Positions 61,131-64,000 of a stretch of 64,000 nucleotides of DNA are shown in pieces. The notes under the pieces are model-generated. The model saw only the letters and a program-made list of their open reading frames with translations. It made no database searches and was not told the DNA's origin. Source of the stretch: an uncultured Eubacteriales bacterium (GTDB taxonomy: Bacteria; Bacillota; Clostridia; Oscillospirales; Oscillospiraceae). How positions within the stretch are numbered: the first letter of the stretch is position 1; each line of letters opens with the position of its first letter. The stretch lies in assembly GCA_900545515.1 (NCBI GenBank), contig UQZA01000001.1:186001-250000 (forward strand), given 5' to 3'. The translations under genes and the position numbers were made by a program.

Positions 61131-62294
61131 CTATTCCACTTGCCCCGCCATGCAGATCCTTCGTAGCACGCCGGCAAATAAATCCTTCCACGTGAGGCGG
61201 GCAACCCCTTCCTGAGCCACCAGAGGAATCTCCGCCAAAATCTGGCCGTCTGCCTGAACTGTCAACGTGCCCAGGCGCTGCCCCTGGCTCACGGGCGCCT
61301 GAACAGATGGCTCCAGCTCCACGGTCCGGGTAACCGACTGGCGGAGGCTCTTGTCAATGAGCAGCTGCTCCTCTCCAGACGGCACGGGCTGCACCGTCCC
61401 GGCCTCTCCCAAAACTACCGGAACCGGGGAGAGGGGCTCTCCCTCCTGCACCGGCACCAGGGCATAGTTGGCAAAGCCGTAATCCAGCAGCGCCTTGGCA
61501 GATTGGAACCGGTCCGGCGAGCTGGCGCAGTGGAGAACCACCGCCACCAGCTCCAGCCCATCCCGCTGGGCACTGGCAGACAGGCAGTGCCCAGCGGAGG
61601 AGGTATAGCCGGTTTTGAGCCCGGTGGTGCCCTCGTAAAACCGGACCAGCTTATTGGTATTGGCCAGGCCAAAGGCGCCGTTTCGCACCGTATCCATCCA
61701 AATAGTGGTGAACTTCTTAATATCCGGATGGTGCAACAGCAGCTCCCGGGACATGAGGGCAATGTCATAGGCGCTGGTCAAATGCTCTGCAGCGGAGGGC
61801 TCGTCGTCCAGGCCGGTGCAGTTGACAAAGTGGGTGTCCTCCATGCCCAGCTCCTTGGCGCGGGCATTCATTTTCTCCACAAATCCAGCCTCGCTGCCTG
61901 CAAGGAACTCCGCCATGGCGCAGGCGCAGTCGTTGGCAGAGGACACGGTAATGGATTTTACCATCTCCTCCACCGACATGGTCTCCCCCACCTTCAGATA
62001 GACCTGACTGCCACCCTTGGCCGCCGCCGCCTCAGAGGCAGTTACGGTATCCTGCCAGGAGATTTTCCCGGAATCCACCGCCTCCATAATGAGAAGCAGA
62101 GTCATCACCTTGGTGACGCTGGCTGGCGCCAGCCGTTCATGAGAATTGGTCTCGTACAGCACCGTCCCTGTAGCCAGATCCATAAGCACCGCCGACGGCG
62201 CAGCCAGCTGCAAGTCTACCGCACCAGCCGGAAGCGCCAGCATTCCACCCAATATGCCTGCCAGAAGCAGCACAATGACGATTCGTTTACCCAT
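61131..62294 (-). CDS. dacF: D-alanyl-D-alanine carboxypeptidase, PBP5 type
   Basis: A 387-residue secreted low-molecular-weight penicillin-binding protein. The signal peptide ends near PAGAVDL. Catalytic motifs are Ser59-Val-Thr-Lys62 (ASVTK), the SAN triad in VSSANDCACAM, and KTG in GLKTGYTSSAGH. The C-terminal beta domain (about 270-370) and a final amphipathic helix (FAGVLRRICMAG) anchor it to the membrane. It trims the terminal D-Ala of peptidoglycan stems. I chose the second ATG (62294) because GGGAGGG abuts the first at 62300. The dacF symbol is tentative between dacA/F paralogues. Confidence 0.9.
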   Translation of the reverse strand: MGKRIVIVLLLAGILGGMLALPAGAVDLQLAAPSAVLMDLATGTVLYETNSHERLAPASVTKVMTLLLIMEAVDSGKISWQDTVTASEAAAAKGGSQVYLKVGETMSVEEMVKSITVSSANDCACAMAEFLAGSEAGFVEKMNARAKELGMEDTHFVNCTGLDDEPSAAEHLTSAYDIALMSRELLLHHPDIKKFTTIWMDTVRNGAFGLANTNKLVRFYEGTTGLKTGYTSSAGHCLSASAQRDGLELVAVVLHCASSPDRFQSAKALLDYGFANYALVPVQEGEPLSPVPVVLGEAGTVQPVPSGEEQLLIDKSLRQSVTRTVELEPSVQAPVSQGQRLGTLTVQADGQILAEIPLVAQEGVARLTWKDLFAGVLRRICMAGQVE

Positions 62295-62380
62295 ATCCAT
62301 CCCTCCCGGTTTTGCTACAGCCTATGTTCCCGGGGACAAGAATATGATGGCCAGTCCCGGTTAACAGGCAGATACCAAAA

Positions 62381-62416
62381 AGCTGCGGGCAGAGCGCATC
62401 GGCCCCTCCCGCAGCT
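62381..62416 (-). terminator. Terminator after YcxB-like gene
   Basis: A 9-bp perfect stem, AGCTGCGGG with CCCGCAGCT, with an 18-base loop and TTTT following on the minus strand. Confidence 0.8.
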
Positions 62417-62435
62417 GGTAGAATTCTACCCTTTT

Positions 62436-63485
62436 TTAAGTTACTGGTGAAATGGTAATGGTCTCAGCCCAATCCAGGAACTGGCTCCGATAGATAAACT
62501 GGTCCTCTGCCTTGCATATGAGCTCAGTCACCCAGAAGGTGTCCTCCGATTTCACAATTGCCTCACAGTAGAAGAACATGATATCGTCCGACTCATTCAG
62601 ATAGGTGAGGCAGACTGCGCCGTTGTCCAGCTCATGCAGCTCCACCTCCTGAATCCCCGGAGCCAGCTCCTGTAGCTTCAGGGCCAGATCCTTTGCCGAA
62701 AGCTCCGAGACTCCCCAGGCCTCACACAGCGGTTCCGCCTCCTGTTGCCGGACACATACGTAAGCATCCTCAGCCTCCGCCGCAAGGGCAGCGTCTTCCT
62801 GTGTTGTCTTCCGGAACCCAGCCGGCAGGGAAATGGAATAGGGATCCTGGGTGAAGGTGGTGAGACGGTTCTGCCTCTCTTCCTGGGCCGAAGTGGCGCC
62901 TACAGAAATGGCAATGGCTAAAATCGCCATACCAATTCCCAGCAGCCACGTAGCCCCTGTGCTCCGTTTGCCTCTGACCTGCCGCACCGGCTTTCCGGTC
63001 ACCTCCTCCAGATAGGCCCGGAACTCCTCTGGCGTACCTGTTTGCAACGCCTGCTTGGGGATGAGGTGGGCTGTATTTTGGCTGATGTACAGGGCAAACA
63101 GACGGGGAGTTTCCAGAATCTGGACAAAGCTGTCATACCGCACACAAGAGTTTTCCGGCTTGCTGGTAACATAAACCTCATTCGGGCCAAATGCATAGGT
63201 GACGGGCATCCCCTGAAGCTGCGTGCATAGGGTCCGGTACACATTCCTTCCGTTGCCCCAGCCCAGCAGCAGCCAAATGTAAAACGACATCAGGCCCACC
63301 GCCCAAAGGCTCTGACATGCAGATCCCCCGTCAAATACCATGCACAACGGGTACAGCACCAATAGCACCACCAAGCTGCACCCCAAAAGTACCCAGGTGG
63401 CCGCATTCTTTCTGGCTGTGATTGCTCCGAACTCATGGCAGATTTTACGATCCGGTATCAATGTCACTTCAAATCGTGGTTCCAT
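62436..63485 (-). CDS. YcxB-like membrane protein with extracytoplasmic domain
   Basis: A 349-residue protein. Two spans at about 28-75 are followed by a YcxB-type soluble region (about 80-165) with YAFGPNEVYVTS, VRYDSFVQILETPRLFALYIS and LIPKQAL. A third span (about 183-200) leads to an external domain of about 145 residues with PYSISLPAGFRKT. It starts at 63485 after GGAGGAG. The external domain may bind a ligand; the function is unknown. Confidence 0.75.
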   Translation of the reverse strand: MEPRFEVTLIPDRKICHEFGAITARKNAATWVLLGCSLVVLLVLYPLCMVFDGGSACQSLWAVGLMSFYIWLLLGWGNGRNVYRTLCTQLQGMPVTYAFGPNEVYVTSKPENSCVRYDSFVQILETPRLFALYISQNTAHLIPKQALQTGTPEEFRAYLEEVTGKPVRQVRGKRSTGATWLLGIGMAILAIAISVGATSAQEERQNRLTTFTQDPYSISLPAGFRKTTQEDAALAAEAEDAYVCVRQQEAEPLCEAWGVSELSAKDLALKLQELAPGIQEVELHELDNGAVCLTYLNESDDIMFFYCEAIVKSEDTFWVTELICKAEDQFIYRSQFLDWAETITISPVT

Positions 63486-63524
63486 ACCTGCTCCTCCCTC
63501 AGCCTTTTGTAGCTTTTCAAGGAA

Positions 63525-63553
63525 AGTATAGCACAGTGAAGTGGCAATTGCAA
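63525..63553 (-). promoter_or_regulatory. Promoter of YcxB-like gene
   Basis: TTGCAA (63548-63553) and TATACT (63525-63530) with 17 bases between on the minus strand. Bases 63554-63804 hold nothing I recognise. Confidence 0.75.
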
Positions 63554-63804
63554 GTAACATTTCTACACTTCCAAGGTAGCGACTCCCTCGGCTCTCTCCC
63601 GGGGCATATGCATACAGCGCAGGCAAATCCGGACCAGCCTGTGGAGGAGGTCCAAATTCGCCTAAGCGTGGGGGAGCACGGAGCATCCTGACGCAAGTGC
63701 GCCTTGCAGAAAAATCTCCTGTTTTCTCCCAATTCCCGGCGAATTCCAGGGCTGTTCCTGACACGGCACACCGGTCTACCTCTGCACATTGTACACATAT
63801 AGAA

Positions 63805-63836
63805 AGAGGCCGCCCCTACAGCAAAGGGCAGCCTCT
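63805..63836 (-). terminator. Terminator of rpsR operon
   Basis: AGAGGC and GCCTCT arms with an inner GCCC/GGGC pairing, followed on the minus strand by TTTCTAT, 16 bases after the rpsR stop. Confidence 0.8.
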
Positions 63837-63851
63837 GGAACACGCATAAGA

Positions 63852-64000
63852 TTAGTCCGCCACGTAGGGCAGCAGAGCGATCTGACGGGCGCGCTTGATG
63901 GCGACGGTCAGCTGGCGCTGATGGGCAGCGCAGGTACCGGTGGTCCGGCGGGGCAGAATCTTGCCGCGCTCAGACAGGTAACGGCGAAGCTTTGCGGTGT
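63852..64000 (-). CDS. rpsR: Ribosomal protein S18, C-terminal part
   Basis: The last 48 or so codons of S18: KLRRYLSERGKILPRRTTGT, then AHQRQLTVAIKRARQIALLPYV and the stop at 63852-63854. This is the universally conserved C-terminal half that binds 16S rRNA in the small subunit. The gene continues beyond the window; its usual partners rpsF and ssb would be expected there. Confidence 0.93.
   Translation of the reverse strand, partial: TAKLRRYLSERGKILPRRTTGTCAAHQRQLTVAIKRARQIALLPYVAD

Noticed and set aside
1..64000. CRISPR arrays, tRNA or rRNA genes, transposases, phage genes
   Set aside because: None could be recognised on either strand; regular spaced repeats and cloverleaf-type sequences were not seen by eye.

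Overview
The window is GC-rich chromosomal DNA from an anaerobic Firmicute, most likely a gut clostridium of the Oscillospiraceae/Ruminococcaceae type. The evidence is the Wood-Ljungdahl (acetyl-CoA pathway) genes, a pyrophosphate-type phosphofructokinase, SLH-anchored surface proteins, AAGGAGG-type ribosome binding sites and sigma-A-type promoters. I see no phage, insertion sequence, CRISPR, rRNA or tRNA gene. Genus-level placement is inference.

Layout: 1-5.9 kb holds the end of a corrinoid iron-sulfur protein operon: acsD (partial), a fused acsC-acsE gene, then a RACo-type reductive activator with two small accessory genes. 6-12.7 kb (minus strand) is a one-carbon operon, fhs - small unknown - fchA - folD, followed by two multi-pass membrane proteins. 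Together these genes carry formate to methyl-corrinoid. 13-18.3 kb has a small membrane protein, an OmpR-type two-component system with two paralogous exported proteins, and a C39-like secreted protein. 18.4-20.8 kb has divergent glycolytic genes (PPi-type PFK and class II aldolase).

20.9-33.3 kb and 49.8-58.5 kb carry two copies of one module: an ArsR-type regulator with a large unknown N-terminal region, followed on the same strand by a giant (about 2,400-2,650 aa) secreted subtilase. Each subtilase carries a dockerin, a cohesin-like domain, Cys-rich repeats and three SLH domains. Each protease promoter has its own palindromic candidate operator. A third SLH protein (beta-propeller-like) lies divergently beside the first copy and has a structured leader.

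33.5-37.5 kb has an acyltransferase-like protein, a Nat-type ABC exporter, a YARHG-domain protein and a 36-residue membrane peptide. 37.8-45.4 kb is a RiPP cluster on the minus strand: radical SAM/SPASM maturase, maturation-system protein, carrier-like protein, Cys-rich precursor, intrinsic terminator, then an ABC exporter. 45.7-49.5 kb is a nucleoside-type ABC importer without a binding protein. 58.8-64 kb holds glyS, a DUF975 membrane protein, a D-Ala-D-Ala carboxypeptidase, a YcxB-like protein and the end of rpsR.

The most promising material for new biology is the duplicated ArsR/giant-protease module, the RiPP cluster with its attenuated transporter, the acsC-acsE fusion, and a dehydrogenase-only FolD paired with FchA.
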